Source: Plumapathes pennacea (Eukaryota > Cnidaria > Anthozoa > Antipatharia > Myriopathidae). Taken from it: 64,000 bases of DNA. The stretch lies in NCBI GenBank assembly GCA_964036295.1, contig OZ038462.1, positions 33,438,355 to 33,502,354 of the forward strand. Direction: 5' to 3'. A program made the position numbers and the translations under genes. Below the pieces are notes generated by a model, which ran no database searches, was not told the DNA's origin, and saw nothing but the letters and a program-made list of their open reading frames with translations. Below are positions 45,715 to 58,800 of the stretch, in pieces. Position 1 is the stretch's first letter. Every line of letters starts with the position of its first letter.

Positions 45715-47926
45715 TTTGAAGGCGATCACGGCCCCGGTGGCGTGTGGGATAGCATGACCATTCCATGACGCACCCAGGTAAGGTGGGGATAATTGACGTG
45801 TTATTCTGAAAATCACTGCAAAAAGATAATTTCAATATTATATAGTACTATAGTATGTGATCTCGGAGCAGAGTCGTGCTCTCGCGTGCGACCGGGCAAC
45901 TGCTTCTTTTCAGGACGTAGACGACATTTCGAGAAATAATACGACGTCATTCTTCCTGGTAAGAAACGATGAAACTAAAAGAACCTCGGCAAAAACGAAA
46001 CAAATTGGGCAACCTAACAAAGGGCGAAGTTAGAAAGACATAAGGAATATGAACACACTATTTTCCCAGTTAGTAAGCCCCTCCCCACCACCAACACCAC
46101 CACAGTAAGTGTAAGACAGTCCTGTCGAGTCCTGAGTTATTTTTTAGAATGCCATCGGATTCATGACTGTAGGGCCTTAGCACAAAGTTTAGGGTTAGTC
46201 AGCAACCACGTCACTGTGGGACTTGACTGTGCCGTCCCCCCAGTCCCGACAGCGGAGCCAGAATTTCGCGGGAAATATGTTTTAAAAATAGCTAAAGACC
46301 GTAGGTTGCCAGGGACTACGAGCAGGCCGGGGCTGAGAAGATAATGGCAAATGCGCACGTGAATAGACCTTGGTTATTACATAAAAAGCTTGACCAACAC
46401 TGGAAAGAGCATATCAAAGGCTTTGTTAGTACAAGAAATCTTCAGAGCCTTACATAGCCCATTGTCGCGCAAATTAGAGTTTTGTTAACTAGAGCATGAC
46501 ATGGGGCTTGATGGTGTTACCTTGTGAACTCATAATAAAGAACCATGTCATTCATTAATTATGAAAGACTGGGGAAGTATAGCTAGCACAAGAACAACAT
46601 TGTCAGTGACTGTTCAAGGGGATCGACAGCCAGTCAAAACAATTCAATATCTTGATACCTGGTTAGCCTGATGCACGAGGCAAGTGACGTTACTGTCAGA
46701 GAGGAGGAGGGAAGAGGAACGAGATTGTCGCTCTTTTTGTCGTATGTTTTAAAGAGAATGTATTGAATGTGCTCCTTTCACGAAGTCTGAGGTGATTTTA
46801 GGGTGCTGCCACTGCGCCAGGTTTTTCCGTTTCAGTTCAGACTGTGAACTAAACATCGAACTGACAGTGAGTGATTGGTGGCTGGGAGGGGTGGGTGGGT
46901 GGGTGTAGTGCCGGTGAATCCGTGAGTTGTGGGTGAGTACCGCTCACGCGCCGTCAGCGGCGAGTCAGTAATCCGATGAGCACTCAGCGAGTCAGTCATT
47001 CAGTCTGTCAGTCAGTGATTGGGTGAGTGAGTGAGTCATAAGCAAATAAGTGAGTGAATGAGTAACAAGTGAGTGTTTGGTTTGTTTGTTTAGCTGGTGA
47101 TTAACGGGGGCTTAAGAGGAACTATAAACGCCATGACGGAAGCAACCACATAGGTTTTGTTTCTGTTTACTTTACATACTCCCTTGTTACTCGGGCAGTT
47201 CTTTAGCTTTTTTTGACTGCATTAGTGATAAACTGTTCACAACTTTTCATCAGCAGCGCGGCGTCTTGATGGGTTAGATCTCAAACTGCATGTTGGGGTA
47301 CGTACTTATTCTTTTCTTCTATTCCCTCGCATGCATCTTGAAAAAAAAAATGGATTGGTATACGTACTTACGTGCAAAGTATCCAGGTTGATTGCGCACA
47401 CCGCCAGTATCAGTCTCTGTCAGTGGTCTCTGACTTACGAGTAGCGCAATTTAACTCTTCAAAGAGGTTCGAAGCTCCAAAGTAGAGACGGCCCGCGCAA
47501 GTTCGAAGTAGCGATCATGAGTTCAGTGTAGCGACTGAAGCACGAGTTTATTGAGGCGGTGATCGGCAAGTTCAAACTACTAATCACCAGCCAAAAAATA
47601 TCTATTCCGGGGCCCTTAATTAAATTGCCCGGATAGCACCGACGCTTTAACGTTTAAAATAGCGCCCATCAGCAGTTAGCGCGCCTTTTCCCTGGTCATT
47701 ACCCGCACACACTACCTGTACTAAGTATATGAGTGCTAGAGTAAGCAATGTTAGCAAACACTAGTCGAAACGTCATTATAATACTATATCATATCTTGAT
47801 AATACTATGTGAACAGGTGATACAGATGAAGGCAGAATCCACGTCAACACTGTGTACTAACTATAGTTTAGCAGGCAAGCCAGTACCTTTAACGTGTGAC
47901 CCTGTCGCAATTGTTGAATCTTATGC
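45715..47926. other. Intergenic stretch upstream of CCDC22
   Basis: CCDC22 and MGAT4 start here back to back, about 4.2 kb apart. A GAGT/CAGTC low-complexity run (about 46930-47075: GAGTCAGTCATTCAGTCTGT and GTGAGTGAGTGAGT) is present. No exon is supported and no core promoter motif stands out. Confidence 0.45.
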
Positions 47927-48279
47927 TACAGTTGAAGCTCCCGTAAGCGGACACCTTGGGAAACAGATGAAGTGTCTGTAAGTGTCCGCTAACGAGAATG
48001 TGTAAATACAGAGTTTGACTGAGCTAGAGCTTAAACGGGGTTTCGTACAGGCGTCCGTAAATAGAGTTGTCCGCTAACGAGAATGTGTAAATACAGAGTT
48101 TGACTGAGCTAGAGTTTAAACGGGATTTTGTACAGGCGTCCGTAAATAGAGTTGTCCGCTAACGAGAATGTGTAAATACAGAGTTTGACTGAGCTAGAGT
48201 TTAAACGGGATTTCGTACAGGCGTCCGTAAATAGAGTTGTCCGCTTACGAGAGTGTCTGCCCAGAGAGCTTCGACTGTA
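47927..48279. mobile_element. MITE carrying three 85-bp tandem repeats
   Basis: Ends TACAGTTGAAGCTC and GAGCTTCGACTGTA are inverted repeats. Inside, units beginning TGTCCGCTAACGAGAATGTG start at 47983, 48068 and 48153, with a partial at 48238. The period is exactly 85 bp, with one or two substitutions each. A diverged single unit is inside the 23-kb transposon. Confidence 0.85.
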
Positions 48280-49425
48280 GTTGTCATTACGCCAAAACGC
48301 CTTGGGTCCGGGTTAAAAAGCACTTTAGTTCAAACAGAACGCCGACGCGCGCGGATTAGTGTAAAACCCAACGTAACACGGAATTCATTTGAGACCCAAA
48401 CATCTCCATGGAGATGTTTTTTTATCATATGACTATGGAAATATCACTAATTTCGTGGCACGAGCTTGTCGATGGTTTTAACTGTTTGGGCGAAGTGTCA
48501 GGTAATTGCACTGGCACAGTCCGCGTACTCCTACGATAAAAACACAGGCCCCTGGTTATTCTTCTAGGCTCACACTTCCGTGAGGTAAGCTATAGCTTGG
48601 CTTTAAACCTTTCAGTAACTGAAATAATCGGGTCGGTTTGTTTGGTTAAGTTGTGACGTTTGTCCAACACCTTAATCCAAGGGAACAAATTGTAGTCGAT
48701 CAGTCGGGCTTTGGAAGGCGCCCGAAATTCTAACAGAAAGTTCAATGTCGGGAAAAACTAGCAAAGTATAAGTTTACTTTTACAGCAATTTGGCCCGCGG
48801 AATGATCTGTTGTGGTTGAACTTCACGTAGGTTTTCACTTACTGTTGTTTAGTTGTTTATCCCTAGCCCGACCCCGATCCAAAGACAAAACAACTTCTTG
48901 GATTAACAGTTTCTAAAAGTAAACAGTAACGACCGCACTAAATAAAAAAAAAGGCATGAGTGAATCAGCCATGTTGGCTCGACTGTGCGGCGGAGACAAA
49001 TGAAATCCTCAGTGAGACACATAACAGCTGAGTAAAGACTCGGTTTGCTGCTGTACTTCTTGTTCAACTGGGACTGAACCCGTGCTGACTATTAGTTTAC
49101 CGTGAGGCGGGGTACACTGGCTCTGCAGCACAGTGACAACGTTAAAATTGTTTAAACGAGAAAACTATGTTATGCAAATTATTATAGGCGGGAACTTGGC
49201 TGGTTTTTATTCGACTTGAACTCTTAAGTAAGGCCTTCCACAGCCGGTAAACAACTCACTCTGATTCACAGAAATAGACAGTCATTGGTGTACACGGCGC
49301 CTGGTCTCAACCCCACAGTGTTTTGGGAAGACCAGCAGAGCATATTTGCATAAATTCACCTAGCCGCGCACTGCAAACTGAACCGGTTTTTCAAGTTTCA
49401 AGTTTCTTTTTTTCTTTTTCTTGTT

Positions 49426-49458
<33 letters not shown>

Positions 49459-49899
49459 AACCTAACTCCTGGGAAGCGGGAAGGCCGTCAAACAGAATAG
49501 TTGTTGCATCTCTCGGTTCCAATAACTGCCCATGTTACGTGGCAACCGCCCCTCCTTAAAAGATCGCAGTCCTGGAAAAGCCTGGGCGCTACTTTGTCAC
49601 TTGCCGACGTGACTCAGTGGGCCAGGGAAGCTACTGAAATTTGAAAAGAACCGATTTTTTTTTCTCTGCATAGAGAGAGAGGGCTACTGGGCTCTTTTCT
49701 GCTCTCACTGTGGACGCATTACTGAAATATTTATATGAAACCGTTGCGTGACATTATTGCCATCTTGTAGCGCCCAGCCTTCACGCGCATATCCGTCCGA
49801 GCCTGCATCGCATACGGCGGATGCGATGAGATTTTGTGTTGCGATGGTTCCGTTTGTCATTTCTGTGTGTGCTCCCTTCTGATCTTTAGGCATCAAAGG
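48280..49899. other. Upstream region of MGAT4
   Basis: No supported exon is seen. It contains a small palindrome (AACATCTCCATGGAGATGTT, about 48400) and a long T run at about 49428-49458. 5' UTR exons of MGAT4 may be here but cannot be placed. Confidence 0.4.
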
Positions 49900-52800
49900 A
49901 TGATTGGCGTTACTTTGAGAAGGAACAGGACCTTCTTGATCGCCTTGATTTTCGTTGGCCTTGTTGCGTATCAACTTTTCCATTTGTTCGTTCAAGTCGA
50001 ACGAGGCTCAGGTACGTCGAACTCAGCCAATTTAATTTAAGCTCAAATAAGATAAACTAGATCATTTGGAGATGGTTTTTAGGTAACATCGACGCTAGCA
50101 AAGGTGAGTTAACATCTCGTTCATACAGTTGGGTATAAACGTCTGTGCATTCATGCACGCTGCTTTCTGTCATCGCCATAATTTAATACAGTGAGTCTTT
50201 GTATAATGACGTGTACCAAGAGTTTTCGTGCACTCACTTTTTATTTGGGAGCGGTCTCATTCAAACTTCGTCTGTACTGGTAGGTTTGTGAGTGTTATTA
50301 TTTTGAATGAGTGCAGGTGTAGTTCCGTTCATGAGGGTGTTAATCACTTCACATACCGAACGCCGGCGGTAGCGATTCAAGAGTAGAAGGACTGTTTCAA
50401 TATCTGACTGACTGCTCGACAGCCTTTTCTGTGAATTGGACTCTTTTAGTTTAACTGAATTAGGATTCAAACTACGAAAAAAACAAACAGCGAAAAAAAT
50501 ATATATAACTCCTGGCCGGGTAAACAATATATTATTCGACTTTCAAAACGTCAAGATGTAAAAAAGAAATGGTTTTATCTTTGTGGACTTTTAAACTTAG
50601 CTATGGCTATGTAGTAACTTTTGAAACAGATGTTAATGTGTATCGATCGGTTGTATAACACGCGTGAATTTATACCACAATGAGTTGCGGGGTGTTAATA
50701 TGTTTCATAAATTATTAATGTAGTTTCAAAGCGACCCTCATTCACTTTGAAACGAAAAGGTACCTACAGTAATTTAACCATTACTTATTTTTTTCATGTG
50801 TACAATTTTGCATGTTTGCATGTATTTATCTGGATGTAATTTTTGACTGGTTCGCCCGGTATAACCCCCTCCCCCTTAACGTCCACCTCAAATTTTGTTG
50901 TCCAATAGTCGTAAGTTCCCCTTACATGATCACCAATTGAGGGCTGATCATGCGAAAATCATATGCTAAGGTGTACATGTACATTACCAGCCTTCCTGCA
51001 TAATTATATATGTGCCTTAAAAGTTTTATGGTGCACATCAATTTCCTACATATGTTGCTCAAGGATGGACCGTCAGGTAAACCTCTTCCCACCCCCTCTC
51101 CCTCTATCCCTGTCCCTCCTTAGGTTGGTGTCAGATGAATAGTCACTGAAAATATGCAACAGATATTAATGATGTACTACTGGGTAGTAAACTTGATCCA
51201 CATTCACACCTTTACTTAAACAAGTACTGGATAGGGTGCTAACTAAGATAAACTTCAAAAAGGAAAAAAGAAATAGAAAAAGAAAAACATTAGGGAAAAG
51301 AAAAGAAAATCTGATGTCACCGTATTTTACAGGGGTCCCAATAGTGTAAACGTATTGCTTGAAGGTATCTTTCTGGATCCTGATTTGATAATCTTTTTAT
51401 TTCAGAAGTTTCTCAAGAAATGACTGAAGGAGTCGATTCTGCAGGTTTAATGCAACGTTTACAGAATTTGAATGAGAGACTTCGTGATGCAGAATTTCAG
51501 AGCTCTGCTCGATCACAAGAACTTGTTGCATTAAAAGCACAACTTTCAAGTGTTCTTTCTCAAAATAGAAGGCCCAACATTAGCCAGAAGCTGCCCAGAT
51601 TGTCTAGTGAATTTGTAGAAAGCAATGTTCTGAGTGTTCCGGGAGTTTTCAGTTTTATGCCTCATCTGTTAAACAGTGGAGAAAGTCTAAAACCAGCTCT
51701 TCACATATCCAAGGAGAGGATAGGAGGTGAGTGTACAAAGCTTTTATGGGTTTTCTTTAAATGTACTGTACTCTGCTGGGCTGGTGTGGGGATTTGCAGA
51801 CTGCTTGTTAAATTTAACCATATTTAACAGCCATTATATATGCATGAGGGCACTTGAGGTGCATATTAAGGGTAATATGCACCTCAAGTGCCCTCATGCA
51901 TATGCATAAACTGACAGTGCTTTGATTGGTTATAATGTCCTGCATGAGAACTCCTGGATGTAATGATTACATCAGCCATTTTTTGGTGTTTCTCAGCCTT
52001 TATATGAAAAAAAAAAAAAGAAAGTTAACCAATACTTGCATTTCAATGCACTGAAACACATTACCTTTTTGTTGTAATTTCTTTCAGTGTCGCTAGTGTT
52101 TGGCATTCCAACAATAAGCCGTGCACAGAATACTTACCTTCTAGACACACTTGCTTCTCTTCTTGATGGAATGACACAAGAGGACAAAGATGATAGTGTG
52201 ATTGTAGTTTTTATAGGAGAGGTGGGTTTTGATTATTGATATTCGTTGCTAACTTTGTCATATTAGACAACATTTATTTACTAATATGTGACCCTCTCCA
52301 GAAAATAGTCCAAAACAATTTGAAATCGTTTAAACAGTTTTTTATATTGACCATTTAAACAGACATTAAACGGCCAAAATGCTAAACAAAAAATAATTGT
52401 TCTGTATGTTTTCCCGGAGAGGGTCACATATATTGTTTTGACCTTGCCATTTTGCTAAGCACATAATTTAACCCTCAAAATACTTAACCAACCCATTAAT
52501 TGGGAAAAGCAGAATATTGCAAAGGACCTATATGCACACTTTATGTACCTTGTGTGTGGCCATATATAGATCAGCCCACTAATCATACCTTCAGCACATT
52601 AAATTCAAATCCAGGAGCTGTCACTGTTTTGCCAAGATTTGTTTGAATTTTTCAACCTCTGTATTGTCTGTCAATTTGTAAAAATTTTCGGATTTTCAAC
52701 AAATTCTACTATGTTGTTGGCTTGTGCATGTGGAGCTCTCTGCTGTTATTTTACTTAATAATAATAGTACATTGACTGTATTTCTTTATTTTTTTAATAT

Positions 52801-55800
52801 TATACTTTAACTCGGTTTGATTTAATTTAATACTCTTCTTTCAGACTGATTTGTCTTATTGTCAGAAAATAGCATCCAGTGTAAAGAGCAGGTAGGGCTG
52901 CATGTGGAGCTTTGCTCTCTTCTTTGTGGGTTTACTGTATGAGGATCACCACATGCATGAAGCTTGAAATGGATTTTCACAGTCCTGCTGTATTATCTAT
53001 GTTTTTCGCTTTGCATTTTAAGAATTCTGCTTTGTTTAATTTATGGCCTTATGATCCATTGAAACACATTGCCTTGGATGCAAGAGAAGCAGCAGTAGAG
53101 CCATTTTCGCATGACTGTCGAAAGTAATTGTGTGATTGCTTTGGTTTTGCATTTGGTATGCTTTCCGATTGGTCCAAACAAGTTTAGCAACCTCTTGGCC
53201 AATCAAAAGCAAAAGCAAAACCATGGTTGCAATATTATAACGCAAGAAAGCAAGTGGCAATGGCATGTCCTTGCATTGCTGATTGATTTGTAAAACCAAT
53301 CGGGACTACAGTTTGATTTTGGTTTGGTTTTGCTCATACTTCTAATTTGTCCAACATGTTTCTGCTTGCCTCATTGATTGGCCCTGTGATTGCTTTGGTA
53401 TTGGTTTTCAATAGTGATCTGAAAAGCATTCTGTGTCAATAAGGTAGTCTTCTACTGGTCTAGCATGTTGGGAAAGTCTGGTAGCCCCATATTGATAGCA
53501 GATACAGCTTTGACCACTGCATGTCTGTATTGATATTATGCCAAGCATGTAACAGTATTTGATTTCCCCAGCTATACAGAGAGAAACTCAGAATTTATTT
53601 TATTAAATTTTGTTAAATATTACTTTTTAGATTTGGTCAGGAGCTAGAGAGTGGACTTCTTGAGATTATTTCACCCCCCGCTGCATTTTACCCAGACCTT
53701 GAAAATATCCCACTGACGTTTGGTGATTCAAAAGAAAGGGTGAAGTAAGTTGGCCACATTCTTCAGCTATTTTGTTTATCAAAAGTGTAGTGCATTATAT
53801 AATTATATTGTTTCTCTGTATTTTTTTTGTTTGTTTGTTTGTTGTACAATACAATTTTATGATAAAGTTCTCCACTCCAGGTAGGTTTGTTTGGATCTTT
53901 TTGCTTAAGGTCCCTTTAAATATTTCGAGAACTTGCATGATATATAAATATATAGTTACTTTTAATACAAAACTTGTGTTCATTGGCATAATGGTGAAAC
54001 AACTTTGCAGCACAGACTAAATTAATCAGCAAAAGGTTAATGATACTCAAGCTGAATGTCATGAACACATGTACGGCTAACATTTTGAGTATAATTAGCA
54101 CACTCTTCATCAGAGCAAATAAAACAAACCATGTTATTGTTATTTATACCCCTTTCTTTCTAATTGATGCCACGATTACCCTTTGTATAATAAACATTGC
54201 TGGATACACTTTGGAAATTTTGTCACAGCATCTTGACTTTGCAAACAAAACTGCAGTGGGTCATCTAGGTTGTTATATGGATTGCTTCATATTATAATAT
54301 GATATATATTGTGCACACTAAATTGTGGTGTTTTTCTACAATCAGATGGAGAACAAAGCAAAATCTAGACTTTTCTTTTCTAATGATGTATTGTCAGAAA
54401 AAGGCAAGGTTCTATGTTCAGGTGAGAGTAATAGACAGTATTCTTTGCCACATTTTTGTGATACACATACATTAGCACTTTCTTCTTATTAGTGAGTGAT
54501 AACATTATAGCATGGGAATATACACCTTATTCATAAATGGCAGACCAAATTTACATACACTTAGAGGGCCGATTTTTTAAACAAAGTTTAACTTAGACCT
54601 GGTTTATCGCTAAATTGAAGTTTAGACGGACACCGTAAAACAGGGTTAGCTAAATGTTAAATTGCACTTTTAGAACATGGATCAGAGTCGGTTTATAAAA
54701 ATGACGTTTAGCCATTGTCTGTTAAGCATGGCTATTTTTTAATTCTTGTTTAGACCAGGACTTTCTTAACTGCGGTCTAAACCTTGTTTAAAAAATCGGC
54801 CCAGAATGTTTAACATTTAAGATAAAATTTCTGACACCACACCGAAGGCCATACTTTAAATAGTAGCTCTGTGCTATTTCAATGGTGTATACTGAATTTA
54901 AGCAAACTTATCTGTATGTAAAGTGCAGCAAATACATGAAAGCAAGGCTTGTGAAGCAGGATTTACAACACTCAAATTTCTCAAGGTTTCTAATTTTGGT
55001 ATGTGCTTCCAATGCACACAAGAGAGTTCTTGCACTGATGCAGCAATGCTGTAACACAGAGGACACACCTTTATGAATATGGTGTATTTCATTATATATT
55101 AGAACTGATTGAGTTGTTTTGTTTTTCTGTTCCAGCTTGAGGATGACATTGTGGCCTCTCCTTCATATGCAAATACAATCAAAACTTTCGCTTTGCAACA
55201 AGAAAGAAACACCTGGTTGATGCTTGAGTTCTCCTCTTTGGGATTCATTGGTAAATCAGCTGCCTTCAATATTACACTGGGCTTGTGTGTATTAATTTAT
55301 TCAGTATACCTTTACAAAATGCTCAAAATCTAAACATCTTCAAACTGGATGTGCAACATCAAAATATGCAATTGTTTAAATGGAGAGCAGAATATTTCAT
55401 GAAAGAAAAGAGTAACAAGATTTAAACAAAGATTATTTCAATATCTGTCTCTCAGATTATTTTTTGACATAGATGAATGTATATTTTGTCTAAAATGTCA
55501 TGGGAAGGAATTATGAAACCGGTGCTATTTATACATACTGGGCACAAAATTGCAATCTGGAAATTGTAATTATTTTTCTAACTAGCTTTTGTCTTACTGC
55601 AACTTTTGCATGAAAAGTAAAATGTTTATATCAATTCGCCATGTATCTGGGGTATTTAGATGTGTACTTGTAAAATTATTGATAGATTGATGTGTGCATC
55701 CTATCCACAGTTGCCTGATAAACATGCTTTAATATGTACTTTATGTTGTTGCAGGGAAGCTGTTCAGATCAACTGACCTGAGCTATCTGGTTCAGTTTTT

Positions 55801-58800
55801 CTTGATGTTTCACAAGGATAAGCCTGTTGACTGGCTTCTGGATCACTTCCTCTGGGTCAAAGTGTGCAACCCAGAGAAAGACCAGGTAGGCACATATAGA
55901 CCGTACTCATAAAGGTGTGTCCTCTGTTTTACAGCATTGCTGCATCAGTGCAAGAAGTAATTTTATGCATTGAAAGGACACCCCAAAATTAGAAGTCTGA
56001 AAAAAATTCGAGTGTTGTAGGTTAAAAGTCTGCAAAGTTACAGCTGTTTCAATTTGTAGGGATTTGTATGGAGAAAGACAGTCTGGCCAATACCAAGCCT
56101 CGCTTCCATGTATTAGCTGCACTTTACATACGGATAAGTTCGCTTAAATTTAGATACATCGTTGAAATTGCACAAAGTTACTACTTAAAATATGGCCTTT
56201 GATGTGGTGTCGGAAGTTTTATCGTAAAAGTTTATCTTCTAATTGTATGTAAATTAGGTCCCGCCTTTATTCATCTATGGATGTCTCCCGCATCATCCCA
56301 TTCCATACTGTCCTATTTCAGTCCCTATCGTATTTTTTAGTTTCTTCGCTTCACTATCGTGTATGTATGGCTCTAATGTAGTTCTGAACTAAACTCAGTG
56401 GATAAATGAATTAATTTTACAGAAAAGCTGTGAACGAGAGAAGCAGCATCTGAGAATAAGGTTCAAACCGTCCTTGTTCCAACACGTGGGCAAGGAGTCA
56501 TCTCTGAAGGGAAAGAAACAGAATCTAATTGTGAGTAAATTACAATGACAATCCGGCAATGATAATAATAGAGCCGTTTTCGCATGAATATCGAAAGTAA
56601 TTTCGTGATTGCTTTGGTTTTGCGTTTGCTACGCTTTCCGATTGGTCCTAACAAGTTTAGCAACGTTTTTGGCCAATCAAGAGCAAAAGCACAGGACCTG
56701 GTTGCGATATTTTCACGCAAGAAAGCAAGTCGCGATGGCGCGTGTTCTCGCAATGCTGATTGGTTAGTAAAACCAATCCCAATTAATTGGTTTTGGTTTT
56801 GGTTTTGCTCGTATTCCTAATTGGTCGGGCGTGTTTTTGCTCGCCTCATTGATTGGCAGTGCTCGACATTAAGGTTTTAGGTTGGTTGCCCTTCAGGCTG
56901 TAGATTGACTTCAAGCAATAGAAAGTTTCATAATTTCTAGTTGCCCGGCCCAGAATTTACCTGCCCGACCAAAAGTTTTGGTTGCCCCGGGCAAGCGGGC
57001 AACCGTTAATGTCGAGCGCTGATTGGCTCTGTGATTCCTTTGGTTTTGGTTTTCGACAGTCATCCGAAAAGCGCTCTAACGTCGAAAATGACGACGATAA
57101 CGATGATGTTGATGACGATGACGATGACGATAATGACGATGTTGATGGCGACAATGATGACGATGATGATGAAGATCGTGATGACGATATGATGATATGA
57201 TGTTGTTGTTGAGGATGAGGACGATGTTGATGATGATGAATCCTGGATGACAATCATGATTTGATGGCGATGATGATGACGATTATTACGATGATGATAA
57301 TGATGGCGATTATGATGGCGACGATTTTGATGACGATGGTGCATGGTGATGACTATCTCGATGATGATGGTGATGATAATGACGATGACGATGTTGATAA
57401 CGATAAGGACGACAATAACGGTGGCGATAAAAGTAACTAGCTTGCATTCCTTAGACTGGGAAAGTGTTTCCTTTTCGCGACGGGCAATTTAGAGAAACGA
57501 CTCGCGCACTAATAACTTTCTCACAGTAGTCTCGCGCAGGTCATGAATCAGAAGCTTCTAACAACTGCTGTTTTACTCTCTCTATTCTTCATCGCAGGAT
57601 AAAGATTTCAAGAAGGCGCCATTATTTCAGGCTCACTTGAACCCCAAGGCAGTGGCCGAGGTGTCGTTTGAGGCGTATCAAAAGTATACTATCGACCGGG
57701 CTTACGCTGGAGAAACCTTTTTCTGGGCTTATCCCCCGGACGACGGTGATGTGGTCCGCTTCCTGTTTCAGGTGCCGCTGGAAATAGAAAAGTATGTGGT
57801 TTAATGATATGAGGAGACATTCAACTTTTCAGCGGGATAATAGCTGGATATTTATTGTGCTCGCGTTTGTTGCAGAAATTTCAGATTGAAAGAAACTTTT
57901 GACGATTAGCGTACCTTATCTTCTTCCTTTCTGTCTTTAAAAGTTTTCCTGCTTAAACATAGTTTTCATAGCTTGAGGACCGTTGTTAAACAAAACCCAA
58001 AGGATTGTAGGACAGACCAAGCTGTCAGTCATTCATTCCAGACCTCAAACTGTCAATATAATCGGCCATTGGGCGCTCTCAGATTTCAGTTTACTCGGAG
58101 ACAAAAAAGGAACCTACAAGTGAAAAAATAGTACTGATTGCACAGAATACTTTCTGAAGTGTACATTGATTTCTTTATGCTCTTTGTACAAGTAAAGTTT
58201 GACCTAAATTACGTATGTTTGGCTTTTTACTCGTGCATGTCCACAATTTTTAATTTTTTAATTTCTTCAATTCTTTTGATGACGGAAAAAGGGATGAAAC
58301 TATCCCTTTTATAGCAAGGGTCAGTTTTGCACTTCTGTTTATGCGAAGGGCTAAAGCTTGAAACGTCAGATTAAACCAACCTTTACGGCGTTAAGCTTAT
58401 CCACATCAACAACAACATTTTGTAAACCATTAAAATCTGTTTGCCTGAACACTCGTAATGCCAAAAGTTTTCTGTCGTCACACCGTGCTAAGTACCGCAT
58501 AAAAAAAGAGATCAGATCTGAGATTCTCTGCAGGATTGTTGATAATTTGACTGTTGCTTTGTGTCTCAGGTTTCGTTTGAAGTCTGGTAATCTAGACCAT
58601 CCTGGCGACATAATCACAAATGCCACTGTTGAAGTACTGCCTTACGCCGCGCTTTCTACGCTGGAGAGTAAACCAAGTAAGCTCGCAATGAAATTAAGGG
58701 TGCCACTCATATATTTTCGTGGATTGGTGTGCACGTGTGTTTGTCGGTTATCAAATCAACGTTCTAACTTCATTCTATTTTGTTCGTTGTTTTACAATCA

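Noticed and set aside
57060-57344. Asp-rich and His/Ser-rich open frames on both strands
   Set aside because: They are translations of a GAT/GAC simple repeat within an MGAT4 intron, so composition is dictated by the repeat.
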